From Planctomycetota bacterium (GTDB lineage Bacteria > Planctomycetota > JACQVX01), in the NCBI GenBank assembly GCA_016209495.1, contig JACQVX010000140.1, positions 1-51,999 of the forward strand: a stretch of 51,999 nucleotides of DNA, written 5' to 3'. Below the pieces are notes generated by a model. It did no database searches. It was not told the origin of the DNA and saw nothing but the letters and a program-made list of their open reading frames with translations. Made by a program: the position numbers and the translations under genes. Below, one piece after another: positions 42,311 through 50,923 of this stretch; position 1 is the stretch's first letter; each line of letters starts with the position of its first letter.

Positions 42311-43152
42311 GCGCCTATCCCTGGAAGACCATCGCCACCCATGGCGGCGAGGTGGCGGCGCTGGTGGGCGCGCTGGCCGGCTCCCTGGCCCCGGACCTGC
42401 GCCCCATCCTGGAGCTGGCCGGCCGCTGGCACGACCTGGGCAAGGCCCACGCGGCCTTCCAGGGCTCGATCCGCGGCGCCGGGCGGCCGGACCGGACCGA
42501 CCTGGCCAAGGCCCCCGGTGGCGCCTGGCCCCGGAAGTCCCTCTACCGATACCAGGACAACAGCGAACGGCGCCCCGGCTTTCGCCACGAGCTCGCCAGC
42601 GCCCTGGCCCTCTTCGCCGTCCTGGCGCGCCACCGTCCGCGACACCCCGCACTCCTTGGCCCTTGGGTGGAGTTGCTCGCGGCACTGGGCCACGAGATCC
42701 CCGAGCCCGCCACGGATGGCGAACCGACGGGCGTGGAATGCGAGATCCTCGCGCTCGACGCGCCCTCCTTCGACCTGGTGGCCTACCTGGTGGCGAGCCA
42801 CCACGGGAAGGTGCGCGTCGGCCTGCACGCCGCCCCGGCCGACCAGGACTACGTCGATGGTGACGGGCGCGGCCTGCCCATCCGTGGCGTGCGCGAGGGG
42901 GACACGCTGCCCGCCGTCACCCTCGACAGCGGCGCGACCCCCCTGCCGTTGCTCGCGCTGGACCTGTCGCCCGCGACCCTGGGCGTCTCGCCCCGCACCG
43001 GCGCCTCCTGGACCGAGCGCGTCCTCTCCCTGCTCGAGCGCCACGGTCCCTTCGCCCTGGCCTACATCGAGGCCCTGTTGCGCGCCGCCGACATCCGTGC
43101 CTCGCGCCTGAAGACGCCCGATCCGCTGCTGCCGGGAGCGGGCACGCCATGA
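42103..43152 (+). CDS. cas3: Cas3 HD-nuclease part of type I-G system (separate frame)
   Basis: C-terminal HD nuclease of Cas3, in the -1 frame relative to the helicase. Up to 349 residues from ATG 42103; GTG 42139 is an alternative, and the true start is unknown. HD motif in GRWHDLGKAHAAFQ, preceded by the ATHGGEV histidine and followed by SHHGKVRVG, so the metal ligands of a Cas3 HD domain are present. It cuts single-stranded DNA exposed by the helicase. Its stop overlaps the csx17 start (ATGA). If it is translated alone the system has split Cas3' and Cas3'' subunits; if not, this is the downstream part of a frameshifted gene. Confidence 0.8.
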   Translation: MGLGLAGGGLGRVRAFLRDPRSVLVDARCGGYHPQRGWDPAARGAVPAVAPAAIAPDAAADSAHDTEALSAYPWKTIATHGGEVAALVGALAGSLAPDLRPILELAGRWHDLGKAHAAFQGSIRGAGRPDRTDLAKAPGGAWPRKSLYRYQDNSERRPGFRHELASALALFAVLARHRPRHPALLGPWVELLAALGHEIPEPATDGEPTGVECEILALDAPSFDLVAYLVASHHGKVRVGLHAAPADQDYVDGDGRGLPIRGVREGDTLPAVTLDSGATPLPLLALDLSPATLGVSPRTGASWTERVLSLLERHGPFALAYIEALLRAADIRASRLKTPDPLLPGAGTP

Positions 43153-45290
43153 CCCTGCACCTCCACCACCTGGGCGGCTGCGCCCCCGAGCCGCTGGCGC
43201 ACTACCTGAAGGCCCTGGGTATCCTGCGCGTCCTCGACAACCAGCACCACGCTCACCGGTTCCGCGGCCGCTGGGATGGACGCAGCTTCGTGCTGATCAC
43301 AACCGCCAGCCGGGACGAGATCATCGAGTTCTTCCGAGAGTCCTACGCACCGAGCCCGGTGTTCAATCCGTGGGGCGCGCGCTCCGGGTTCTATGGCGGC
43401 GGCTCGGAGTCGGGTGCCCGTAGGGCCATGGAAGCGATCGCCTCAAACATCTCTCCGCGCCTCATACCGTTTAAAGAGGCCCTCGCCGCCGTTCGGAAAA
43501 TCGTGGCCGAGATGGGCGGGGCCAAACCCGGAGAGGATGACAAGCGGGAGATGCTGCGACGCCTGCGGGCCACGGTGCGTGGGCCAGGCAGGCTCTGGCT
43601 CGAGACCTGTGTGGCGGACCTCGGGGAGCGATTCAAGGCACCCGCCATCCTGGGCACCGGCGGCAACGAGGGCAGCGGCAGCTACACCAGCGCCTACATG
43701 TCGGCCGTCGTCGAGTGCCTCGTCGATCGAAGATGGGACCACGACATCGAGCGCTGCCTGTTCGGCCAGTTCCCATCGACCGGCTCCCGCTGGGACGGGA
43801 GCTTCGGGCAGTTCATCCCCGATCAGGCCGGAAGCCCCTGGGACTTGCTGCTGGCCCTCGAGGGCGCACTGCTCGTTCGCTCCGCCGTGACGCGCTGGCA
43901 CGGCGCCGGCGGGAGCCCCTTCGCATCTTCCCCCTTCTACTTCGCCCCGGTCGCCGCGGGATACGGAAGCTGCGGCGAGTTCGATGAGTTCGTCATTAGC
44001 AAGGGGAGGCGCCAGCCGGGCCGGGGGGAGCAGTGGTTCCCCCTGTGGCACCAACCACTGGCCGCCGGCGAGATCGAGCAGATGTTCGGCGAGGGTCGCT
44101 GCACTGCACGGCGCCCCAGGGCCGGCGACGCCACCGCCCTGGACGCCGCGCGCGCCATCTCGCGTTGGGGCTGCGCGCGCGGCATCACGGCCTTCGCGCG
44201 TTTCGGCTACCAGCAGCGGAACAACCTCGCGACCCACTTCGCTGTTCCCCTCGGGCAGGTCCTCGTACGCACTCACCCCAGGGCGAAGCTGCTCGACGAC
44301 CTCTCCGCCTGGCTCGACCGCCTGCACCGCGCCGCCCGCGACAAGCACGCCCCTGCCCGGCTGAAACAGGCCGAGCGCCGCCTGGCGGATGCCGCCTTCG
44401 CCGCGCTGACCCACGACGACCAGCCCGGCCGCTGGCAGGTCCTCCTGGTCTCCGCAGCCGGCGTGGAGGCGGTCCAGGCCGGCGGGACCGGCATTCGCGT
44501 GGGACCGATCCCGAAGCTCTCACCCGGCTGGGTCGTAGCGGCAGACGACGGCTCGGTCGAGTTCCGACTGGCCCTGGCCCTGGCCAGCGCCGCCGCGGGG
44601 TACAGGCGCGAGGGCCGCCCGATCGATCCGGTGCGCCATCACTGGCTGCCGCTGGAGCCCGGCGCACGCCGCTACGCCACCCGCGAGGGCCGGCTGGCGC
44701 TGGACCCGCGCGTGGTCTGCCGCGGCCGCGACCCGGAAGGTGACCTCCTCGCCCTGGGGATGCGCCGGCTGGTCGAGGCCGGCCGGGGCGCCGAGCGGCG
44801 GGTGCCCGTGGAGGCGGCGCGCGGTTGCGGGGCGCGGCTGGCGGACCTGGCGGCGCTGGTCGCCGGCGAGGTGGACCTCGGGCGCTCGCTGCAGCTTGCC
44901 CGCGGCCTGATGGCCTTGGACTGGGGCGCCTGGCGAGGCCGGCCGCGGCCTGCCAGCCCGCTGGCCGTCGGCGCAGTGCCCGATGACGCCTGGATGTGCC
45001 TGCGCCTGGCGCTGCTCCCCTGGCCCCTGGACGACGCTCGGCGCATCCCGGCCGACCCGGCCATCGTGCGGCGCCTGGCGGCCGGCGACGCCGCGGGCGG
45101 CGTGCGCCTCGCGCTGCGGCGCCTGGCGGCCGCGGGCCTGCGCGTCACGCTCGCCGCCGGCGGCGCCGACCCAGCGACCGCGCGGCGCTGGGGCGCCGCC
45201 CTGGTCTTCCCCATCGACCGTCGCACCGCCCGCCGCCTGGCGCGGAACCTGGACCCCTCGATCGCAAAGGAGCCCGACCATGCCCGTTGA
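43149..45290 (+). CDS. csx17: Csx17, large subunit of the type I-G effector complex
   Basis: 713-residue Cas8-like subunit of I-G (formerly I-U) Cascade, expected to recognise the PAM and recruit Cas3. The N-terminus HHLGGCAPEPLAHYLKALGILRVL is the Csx17 hallmark, followed by the FNPWGARSGFYGG segment and a long helical C-terminal region. Start overlaps the HD-domain stop and its end overlaps the csb1 start by 11 bases. Position cas3-csx17-csb1-csb2 is the I-G order. Confidence 0.9.
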   Translation: MTLHLHHLGGCAPEPLAHYLKALGILRVLDNQHHAHRFRGRWDGRSFVLITTASRDEIIEFFRESYAPSPVFNPWGARSGFYGGGSESGARRAMEAIASNISPRLIPFKEALAAVRKIVAEMGGAKPGEDDKREMLRRLRATVRGPGRLWLETCVADLGERFKAPAILGTGGNEGSGSYTSAYMSAVVECLVDRRWDHDIERCLFGQFPSTGSRWDGSFGQFIPDQAGSPWDLLLALEGALLVRSAVTRWHGAGGSPFASSPFYFAPVAAGYGSCGEFDEFVISKGRRQPGRGEQWFPLWHQPLAAGEIEQMFGEGRCTARRPRAGDATALDAARAISRWGCARGITAFARFGYQQRNNLATHFAVPLGQVLVRTHPRAKLLDDLSAWLDRLHRAARDKHAPARLKQAERRLADAAFAALTHDDQPGRWQVLLVSAAGVEAVQAGGTGIRVGPIPKLSPGWVVAADDGSVEFRLALALASAAAGYRREGRPIDPVRHHWLPLEPGARRYATREGRLALDPRVVCRGRDPEGDLLALGMRRLVEAGRGAERRVPVEAARGCGARLADLAALVAGEVDLGRSLQLARGLMALDWGAWRGRPRPASPLAVGAVPDDAWMCLRLALLPWPLDDARRIPADPAIVRRLAAGDAAGGVRLALRRLAAAGLRVTLAAGGADPATARRWGAALVFPIDRRTARRLARNLDPSIAKEPDHAR

Positions 45291-46320
45291 CCTCGAACCC
45301 ATCGCGCACGCGACGCGCCTGCTCTTTGCCGTCCCCCTGCGCCCCCTCCAGGGTGCGCGCTTCCAGCCCACCGGCTTCCCCAACCTGGGCGCGGCCACCT
45401 ACCAGACCCCCGAGGGCACCAGCCTGCTCGTGGAGAGCGCCCAGAGCATGGCCAACCGCCTGGAGGCCACCTGCTGGGCCCCGGCCACGAACGACGTCAT
45501 CGAGGAGCTGCGCGGGGTGTCCCACGTCACGGTCGAACGCAAGGGCAGCTTCCTGACCGATACGACCCTGGAGAGCCACCGGCTGAATAGTGTCTATGTC
45601 GAGAAGGCGGAAGGCGGCAGATTCCACGAGGCGCTTGCCACGGAGATCGGCGTATCCGACCAGCGGCCCGTGGATAGGGCCAAGCTCATCAGGACCCTTT
45701 TTAAGTATGACATCGGTTCACTCGTCCACGGGGTATTCCTCGAGAGCATCGACGGTCGCCTCCGCATTGCGCGGGCGCTCTCGGCATTCGTCGAGGCCGA
45801 TGGGGTCCAGGTCGTGGCCTCTGGCGGCGTGAAGATCGACCGCATCCAGCCGGGCAAAGAAGAGGGCCAGGGGAGCAGCGAGGGCTTCGGCAACGTCCCC
45901 TTCGCCCGGGACGAGTACACGGCGCAGTCCATCACCCTCTACGTGAACCTCGACCTGGCCCAGATCCGCGGCTACGGCCTGGGCGGCCCGGCCGAGCGGC
46001 TGCTGGTGCTCCTGGCGCTCTACAAGCTGCGCCGGCTCCTGGACGGTGACCTGCGCCTGCGGACCGCCTGCGACCTGGTGAGCGTGGAGCGCGGGGCCAT
46101 CCCCGCCCAGGCCCCGGAGGGCTTCGTGCTGCCGGCCGCCGCGGGCCTGGAGCACGACCTGCGCACCGCCATCGACGCCTGCCAGGATGAGATGACCCAT
46201 ACCACCGTGACCTTCGACGATGCACTCAAGAAGGCCAAGAATGCCAGGAGTGCCGACCAGGCCGAGGACGACCAGGCCTCCGAGGACCAGGACGACCCGG
46301 AATCCGGCGCCGGCGACTGA
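45280..46320 (+). CDS. csb1: Csb1 (Cas7), backbone subunit of the type I-G effector
   Basis: 346-residue Cas7-family RNA-binding subunit that lines the crRNA. Recognised by LLVESAQSMANRLEATCW (Csb1 signature), the N-terminal RLLFAVPLRPLQGARFQPTGFPNLG and the glycine-rich ASGGVKIDRIQPG part. AAGGAG precedes the ATG, inside the end of csx17. The last 40 residues are a very acidic tail (Asp/Glu/Gln) of no known function. Confidence 0.92.
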   Translation: MPVDLEPIAHATRLLFAVPLRPLQGARFQPTGFPNLGAATYQTPEGTSLLVESAQSMANRLEATCWAPATNDVIEELRGVSHVTVERKGSFLTDTTLESHRLNSVYVEKAEGGRFHEALATEIGVSDQRPVDRAKLIRTLFKYDIGSLVHGVFLESIDGRLRIARALSAFVEADGVQVVASGGVKIDRIQPGKEEGQGSSEGFGNVPFARDEYTAQSITLYVNLDLAQIRGYGLGGPAERLLVLLALYKLRRLLDGDLRLRTACDLVSVERGAIPAQAPEGFVLPAAAGLEHDLRTAIDACQDEMTHTTVTFDDALKKAKNARSADQAEDDQASEDQDDPESGAGD

Positions 46321-46322
46321 GC

Positions 46323-47915
46323 ATGCCCGCCATCGAGTTTCGCTTCCCCGGCGGCCGCTACCACGCCACCCCCTGGGGCCACCACGTCAACGAGGGTCTG
46401 GTGGAGTGGCCCCCCAGCCCCTGGCGGCTCTCGCGCGCCCTGGTAGCCTGCGGCTACACGACCCTGGGCTGGACCGAGGTCCCGCTCGTCGCGCGCTCCC
46501 TGCTCGTGCGCCTGGCGGGGTGCCTGCCGCGCTACAGGTTGCCCCCGGCGATCCTGGCCCACACCCGCCACTACATGCCCCTGGGTGTCCTGGACCAGGG
46601 CCGCGAGAAGCCCACCCTGGTGTTCGACACCTGGGCCCGCCTGGGGGACGGTGTCCTGGCCGTCTCCTGGGACTGCGGGCTGCCGGCGGAAGAATACGCG
46701 CTGCTCGCCACACTGGCCGGGAACCTGGGGTACCTGGGCCGCGCCGAGGGGCGCGTGGTCGCGCGGATGGTGGAGGGCGTGCCCCGGTGTGACGATGCCT
46801 TCCCGGACGCCGAGGGCCGCCACCCCGGCCCCGGCTGGGAGCAGGTCCCGCTGCTGGCGCCCCTCTCGGCGGAGGCCTACGCCGCCTGGCGCGCCTCGGC
46901 CCTGGAGGAGGCCCTCCGTCCCTTGCCCCTGCCCGAGGGCCGCAGGCCCCCGAAGGCCCTGCTCGCGAAACGCGCGCGGGCCGAGGCCCCCTACCCCGCC
47001 GACAGCCTCGCGTGTCTGCAAGTCGAGACCGCCTGGCTGAAGCGCCACGGCTGGAGCCACCCCCCCGGCTCGCGGCGCGTGCCCTACTGGCGCAGGAGCG
47101 AGGCCCTGAGCGCCGGCGCGCCGTGTCCGGCCCCGCCGCGCCGCGCCCGACCGCCGGTAGAGGCCATGCTCCTCGCCCTGGCCACCGCCAGCGGGAACCG
47201 CCACGGCCTGCCCGCCGTGACACGAACCTTGCCGCAGGCCGAGCTCCTCCATCGGGCCCTGGTCGGGATGCTCCACCGGCGCGGGACCAGCGGCCAGGCC
47301 CTGGAGCTCATTGGCCGGGACTCCGCACGTCGACCGCTCACGGGACACCGCCACGCCCACCTCCTGCCGTTGGACCTCGACGCGGACAGCCACCTCGACC
47401 ACGTGCTCGTCTGGGCCCCCGATGGTCTGTCGCCGGCCGCGCAGGAGGCCGTGCGCGCCATCCGCCGCACCTTCACCAAGGGCGGCGTCGGAGACTTGGG
47501 GGTCGCCCTCGCGGGCCTCGGAGACCTGGAGGCCCTCGGTCGGCTTGACGACCCCTGGGGCCGGGCCCTGCGGCGCCTCATAGCCCGGAGCGAAGGCGCC
47601 AGGACCTGGCGCAGCATGACCCCCCTGGTGCTGCCGCGCCACCGCAAGCGCCGTGGCCCCCATTCCCTGGCCGGGCAACTACAGGCGGAACTTGCCTCCC
47701 GCGGCCTCCCGGAGGCCGGCGTGGAAGAACTGCGGGACGAGGCGCCGGGGCGGCCGGGTTTCCGCCACTACGTCTGCGTGCGCCGCCACGGCGGCCCACC
47801 CCCCCCCGTGGTCCGCCCGCTGTCCGTGCGGCTCTGCTTCGAGCGCCCGGTCAACGGCCCCATCGCCCTGGGTTACGGGAGCCATTTTGGACTGGGCCTA
47901 TTGGGCGCCGAGTGA
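46323..47915 (+). CDS. csb2: Csb2 (Cas5-Cas6 fusion) of type I-G
   Basis: 530-residue protein combining the Cas5 cap with a Cas6 crRNA-processing domain. Cas5 part: FRFPGGRYHATPWGHHVNEGLVEWPPSPWRLSRALVA in parts, including the PSPWRL hallmark. The C-terminal half has the Cas6-like RAMP ending NGPIALGYGSHFGLGLL, whose glycine-rich loop binds RNA, and several conserved histidines. It probably cuts below the repeat stem formed by GTGGCC/GGCCAC. Starts 2 bases after csb1. After its stop a 131-base gap with nothing recognisable leads to the toxin gene on the other strand. Confidence 0.92.
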   Translation: MPAIEFRFPGGRYHATPWGHHVNEGLVEWPPSPWRLSRALVACGYTTLGWTEVPLVARSLLVRLAGCLPRYRLPPAILAHTRHYMPLGVLDQGREKPTLVFDTWARLGDGVLAVSWDCGLPAEEYALLATLAGNLGYLGRAEGRVVARMVEGVPRCDDAFPDAEGRHPGPGWEQVPLLAPLSAEAYAAWRASALEEALRPLPLPEGRRPPKALLAKRARAEAPYPADSLACLQVETAWLKRHGWSHPPGSRRVPYWRRSEALSAGAPCPAPPRRARPPVEAMLLALATASGNRHGLPAVTRTLPQAELLHRALVGMLHRRGTSGQALELIGRDSARRPLTGHRHAHLLPLDLDADSHLDHVLVWAPDGLSPAAQEAVRAIRRTFTKGGVGDLGVALAGLGDLEALGRLDDPWGRALRRLIARSEGARTWRSMTPLVLPRHRKRRGPHSLAGQLQAELASRGLPEAGVEELRDEAPGRPGFRHYVCVRRHGGPPPPVVRPLSVRLCFERPVNGPIALGYGSHFGLGLLGAE

Positions 47916-48046
47916 CCGATGTCCGGGAAACAGCGCGCCATCCCGCGGGCCATCGAGCCGTGAAGCCGATCACGGGGCGGCGATGGATGAGCGTGCTCCC
48001 TCCGCGCCCTGATCCGCGGGCGGTGGCCGTGACACCCCGGCCTCCC

Positions 48047-48307
48047 TCAGTGGCCCCGGTAGACCTCCCGCCGGTGTCCCACGCGATAGATTCGCACCGT
48101 GTGCGTCGGGTCGTCCACCGTGTAGAGGACCCGGGAGTCGCACTGGCGGATCCGGTAGCCGTCCTGTCCTACCAGCCTCCGGGCGCCGCTCGGGCGCGCC
48201 TCGCGTGCCAGGTCATCGATGGCCTCGGCCAGGCGCCGGCGGACCTCGGCGGCCAGCTTGAGGAACTCGCGGCGGGCGCGGGTCTCCAGTTCGACGCACC
48301 AGCTCAA
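48047..48307 (-). CDS. RelE/ParE-family toxin
   Basis: 86-residue type II toxin. The RelE fold is recognisable from RREFLKLAAEVRRRLAEAIDDLA (long helix) followed by ARRLVGQDGYRIRQCDSRVLYTVDDPTHTVRIYRVGHRREVY in parts; the Arg-rich sheet and VGHRREVY end are RelE-type, so cleavage of mRNA at the ribosome is likely. The TTG start overlaps the antitoxin stop by 3 bases (antitoxin first, toxin second), the usual coupled order. It runs opposite to the cas genes. Confidence 0.85.
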   Translation of the reverse strand: MSWCVELETRARREFLKLAAEVRRRLAEAIDDLAREARPSGARRLVGQDGYRIRQCDSRVLYTVDDPTHTVRIYRVGHRREVYRGH

Positions 48308-48534
48308 CGGCGGCGGCCCTGGCCCGAGTCCCTCTTCACCGCCTCCCAGGGGTGGAATCCCGTCGCCTCGCGGATGGCCTCGCGCAGGTCCTCGGAGTCA
48401 AGCAGGTCCTCTATCTTCTGGCGCAGGGCCTGTTCGACCACGAAGTTCTTCCGCAGACCCAGCCGGGCGCAGACGGCGTCCAGCGCGTCGGCCAGGTCGT
48501 CGGGGATCTTGGTGGCAAAGGGGCGGGCGGGCAT
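48304..48534 (-). CDS. Antitoxin of the RelE/ParE pair
   Basis: 76-residue partner. N-terminal FATKIPDDLADALDAVCARLGLRKNFVVEQALRQKI has the ribbon-helix-helix pattern of DNA-binding antitoxins (hydrophilic strand then two helices); the C-terminal part is a flexible charged tail that should cover the toxin. ATG is supported by CAGGAG upstream. Two TCTAGA palindromes just upstream (48596-48621) are candidate binding sites for autoregulation. Confidence 0.8.
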   Translation of the reverse strand: MPARPFATKIPDDLADALDAVCARLGLRKNFVVEQALRQKIEDLLDSEDLREAIREATGFHPWEAVKRDSGQGRRR

Positions 48535-48574
48535 GGCGATGCTCCTGGGGGGACGGGGACCTCGTAGGAAGCGT

Positions 48575-48621
48575 ATCATACCGCAATGGTACTTGTCTAG
48601 ACGAGGAAAGTTGTGTCTAGA
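48575..48621 (-). promoter_or_regulatory. Promoter/operator of the toxin-antitoxin pair
   Basis: On the minus strand a TATGAT -10 element (48580-48575) is 41 bases before the antitoxin ATG; a matching -35 is poor. Immediately upstream are two TCTAGACA-type sites (palindromic cores 48596-48601 and 48616-48621, 20 bases apart), about two DNA turns, as expected for paired ribbon-helix-helix dimers. The same sites lie 80-105 bases upstream of cas4-cas1 on the other strand, so the antitoxin could also affect that gene; this is inference. Confidence 0.55.
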
Positions 48622-48700
48622 TACGATCCGCCATGCCCCCCAGGGCCGTGACGGCCGGCCTGCGCGCCCAGGGGAGCTTGCGCCGGAGGCGTAGCGTTCT

Positions 48701-50446
48701 TTGACAACCGGCTCACACGCTGCGGACGCGCCTCCCCCCGGGGACCAGGCCGGCGAGCCGGCCCCGGACCTGGTCCCCGCGCGCATGCTGAACGAGTTCG
48801 CCTACTGCCCGCGGCTCTTCTTCCTGGAATGGGTGCAGGGCGAGTTCGAGGACTCGGCAGACACCGTCCTGGGGCGCGCGGTGCACCGCCGCGTGGACCG
48901 GGAGACCGGCGTCCTGCCCCTGCCGCCGGCCGCACCCGGCCAGGAGGGCACAGCCGGGGCGACCGTCCCCGAGACCATCCATGCCCGCTCGCTGCTCCTC
49001 TCCTCGGCCCGCCTGGGTCTCATCGCGCGCATCGACCTCGTCGAGGGCGAGGGCACGCGGGTCACCCCGGTGGACTACAAGAAGGGCAGCGTCCCGGACC
49101 TGCCCGAGGGGGCCTGGGAGCCCGAGCGCGTCCAGCTCTGTGTCCAGGGCCTCATCCTGCGCGAGACCGGCTATGACTGCGACGGGGGCGTGATCTACTA
49201 CGCCGCCTCGCGGCGGCGCGTCCCGGTCGCCTTCGAAGAAACCCTCGTGGCCCGCACCCTGGCCCTGCTGGCCGAGGCCCGGCGTATTGCCACCGCTGGC
49301 GTGATCCCACCGCCCCTGGTGGATTCGCCCAAGTGCCCGCGCTGTTCGCTGGTGGGCATCTGCCTGCCCGACGAGGTCAACCTGCTCGCCGCCGAGGGCG
49401 AGGCGGCCGTAGAGGTCCGCCGCCTCTACCCCGCCCGCCCCGATGCCGCCCCGCTCTACGTGCAGGCCCAGGGCATGACGGTCGGCAAGGACGGTGATCG
49501 CCTGGTCGTGCGGCAGAAGGGCAAGGTGGAACAGGCGGTCCGGCTCATCGACGTCTCGCAGGTCTGCGTCTTCGGCAACGTCCAGGTCAGCGCCCAGGCC
49601 ATCGCCGAGCTGACCGCCCGGGGCCTGCCCCTGTGCCACTTCTCCTACGGGGGCTACTTCCGCGGCCTGACGGTGGGGATGGGCCACAAGCACGTGGAGC
49701 TGCGGCGCCGGCAGTTCGCCGTGGCCGCCGACCCCGACCGCTCCCTGCACCTGGCCCGGGCCTTCGTGGTGGGCAAGGTCAAGAATGCCCGCACGCTCCT
49801 GCGGCGCAACCACGATCAGGCCCCGCGCGCCGCCCTGGGGGAGATGGCGCGCCTGGCGCGGCTGGCCCGCAGGGCGGCGGCGGCCGAGACGCTGCTCGGC
49901 CTCGAGGGCGCGGCCGGGCGCACCTACTTCGCACACTTCGCCGGCATGCTGCGGCCGCGGGAGGGCACGGCCCCGGTCTTTGACTTCGAGGGGCGCAACC
50001 GCCGCCCCCCGCTGGACCCCACCAACGCCCTGCTCTCCTTCGTCTACGCCATCCTCGTCAAGGATCTGACCGTGACCTGCTCGGCCGTGGGCTTCGACCC
50101 CCTTCTGGGGTTCCTGCACCGCCCGCGCTACGGCCGCCCGGCCCTGGCCCTGGACCTGGCCGAGGAGTTCCGGCCGCTGGTCGGAGACTCGGTGGTCCTG
50201 GGACTGGTCAACAACGGCGAGGTGCGCCCCGCGGACTTCGTCCGGCGCGGCGGCGCCGTGGCCCTGACACCGGAGGGGCGAAGGCGCGTGCTCGCGGCCT
50301 ACGAGCGCCGCCTCGACTCCCTGGTGACCCACCCCCTGTTCGGATACGCGGTCTCTTACCGGCGGGTCCTGGAGCTGCAGGTGCGCCTCCTGGCCCGGCA
50401 CCTGCTCGGCGAGATCCCGCGCTATCCGCCCTTCACGACCAGGTAG
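48701..50446 (+). CDS. cas4-cas1: Cas4-Cas1 fusion protein (CRISPR spacer acquisition)
   Basis: 581-residue adaptation protein. The Cas4 half (about 25-225) has LNEFAYCPRLFFLEW, GRAVHRRVD, the RecB-like DYKKG and CPRCSLVGIC, giving four cysteines for an iron-sulfur cluster; it trims prespacers and selects the PAM. The Cas1 half (about 245-575) keeps the integrase residues E402 (LEGAAGR), H473 (GFLH) and D485 (ALDLAEEF). Fusion of cas4 and cas1 is typical of type I-G. TTG start; upstream in-frame alternatives are not seen. Cas2 follows after 2 bases. All catalytic residues are intact, so acquisition looks possible even if cas3 is broken. Confidence 0.95.
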   Translation: MTTGSHAADAPPPGDQAGEPAPDLVPARMLNEFAYCPRLFFLEWVQGEFEDSADTVLGRAVHRRVDRETGVLPLPPAAPGQEGTAGATVPETIHARSLLLSSARLGLIARIDLVEGEGTRVTPVDYKKGSVPDLPEGAWEPERVQLCVQGLILRETGYDCDGGVIYYAASRRRVPVAFEETLVARTLALLAEARRIATAGVIPPPLVDSPKCPRCSLVGICLPDEVNLLAAEGEAAVEVRRLYPARPDAAPLYVQAQGMTVGKDGDRLVVRQKGKVEQAVRLIDVSQVCVFGNVQVSAQAIAELTARGLPLCHFSYGGYFRGLTVGMGHKHVELRRRQFAVAADPDRSLHLARAFVVGKVKNARTLLRRNHDQAPRAALGEMARLARLARRAAAAETLLGLEGAAGRTYFAHFAGMLRPREGTAPVFDFEGRNRRPPLDPTNALLSFVYAILVKDLTVTCSAVGFDPLLGFLHRPRYGRPALALDLAEEFRPLVGDSVVLGLVNNGEVRPADFVRRGGAVALTPEGRRRVLAAYERRLDSLVTHPLFGYAVSYRRVLELQVRLLARHLLGEIPRYPPFTTR

Positions 50447-50448
50447 AC

Positions 50449-50745
50449 ATGCGCCACCGACACCTGGTTGCCTACGACGTCCGCGACGCGCGCCGCCTAC
50501 GGCGCGTGCACAGGGAGATGCGCGGCTTCGGCGACGCGCTCCAGTATTCGGTGTTCCAGTGCGATCTTTCGACGAAGGAGCGTGTCCTGATGGAGGAGGC
50601 GCTCAAGCGCGAGATGAACCTGAAGTTGGATCGGGCCATGATCGTCGATCTGGGGCCCGTGGCCGGCGGCGTGGCCGAGCGGGTGGCCTTCATCGGCGTC
50701 GTCCCGGCGGAGGACGTCGGTGCGGGCGGCGCGGTCATCGTGTGA
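50449..50745 (+). CDS. cas2: Cas2
   Basis: 98-residue adaptation partner that bridges Cas1 dimers. LVAYDVRDARRLRRVHREM gives the ferredoxin-like first strand with its conserved Asp, then ALQYSVFQCDLSTKER, and the closing region VAFIGVVP. The last 12 residues (EDVGAGGAVIV) are a short variable tail. It is 178 bases before the array. Confidence 0.93.
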   Translation: MRHRHLVAYDVRDARRLRRVHREMRGFGDALQYSVFQCDLSTKERVLMEEALKREMNLKLDRAMIVDLGPVAGGVAERVAFIGVVPAEDVGAGGAVIV

Positions 50746-50923
50746 TTCGAGCGCGGCGGTGGTGCGCGCCAGCCCCCACGGGCGCACTACCCCGTGGACC
50801 AAGGCCGGCCGGACGGTTACGATTCCCCGCGACCGGACGGTGTGCAATCGAGGAACGACCGATTGAGCGGCGCTCGCAGGAACCCCCGCAACCCTCTGCT
50901 GGCCAGGCGCCCAGGGGGTCGCA
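50746..50923 (+). promoter_or_regulatory. CRISPR leader
   Basis: 178 bases between cas2 and the first repeat, on the side opposite the degenerate end repeat, hence the leader where new spacers are inserted. It contains a 9-base direct repeat CCGGACGGT (50809-50817 and 50833-50841, 24 bases apart), a possible IHF-like or Cas1-related site. No clear promoter hexamers. Confidence 0.7.
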
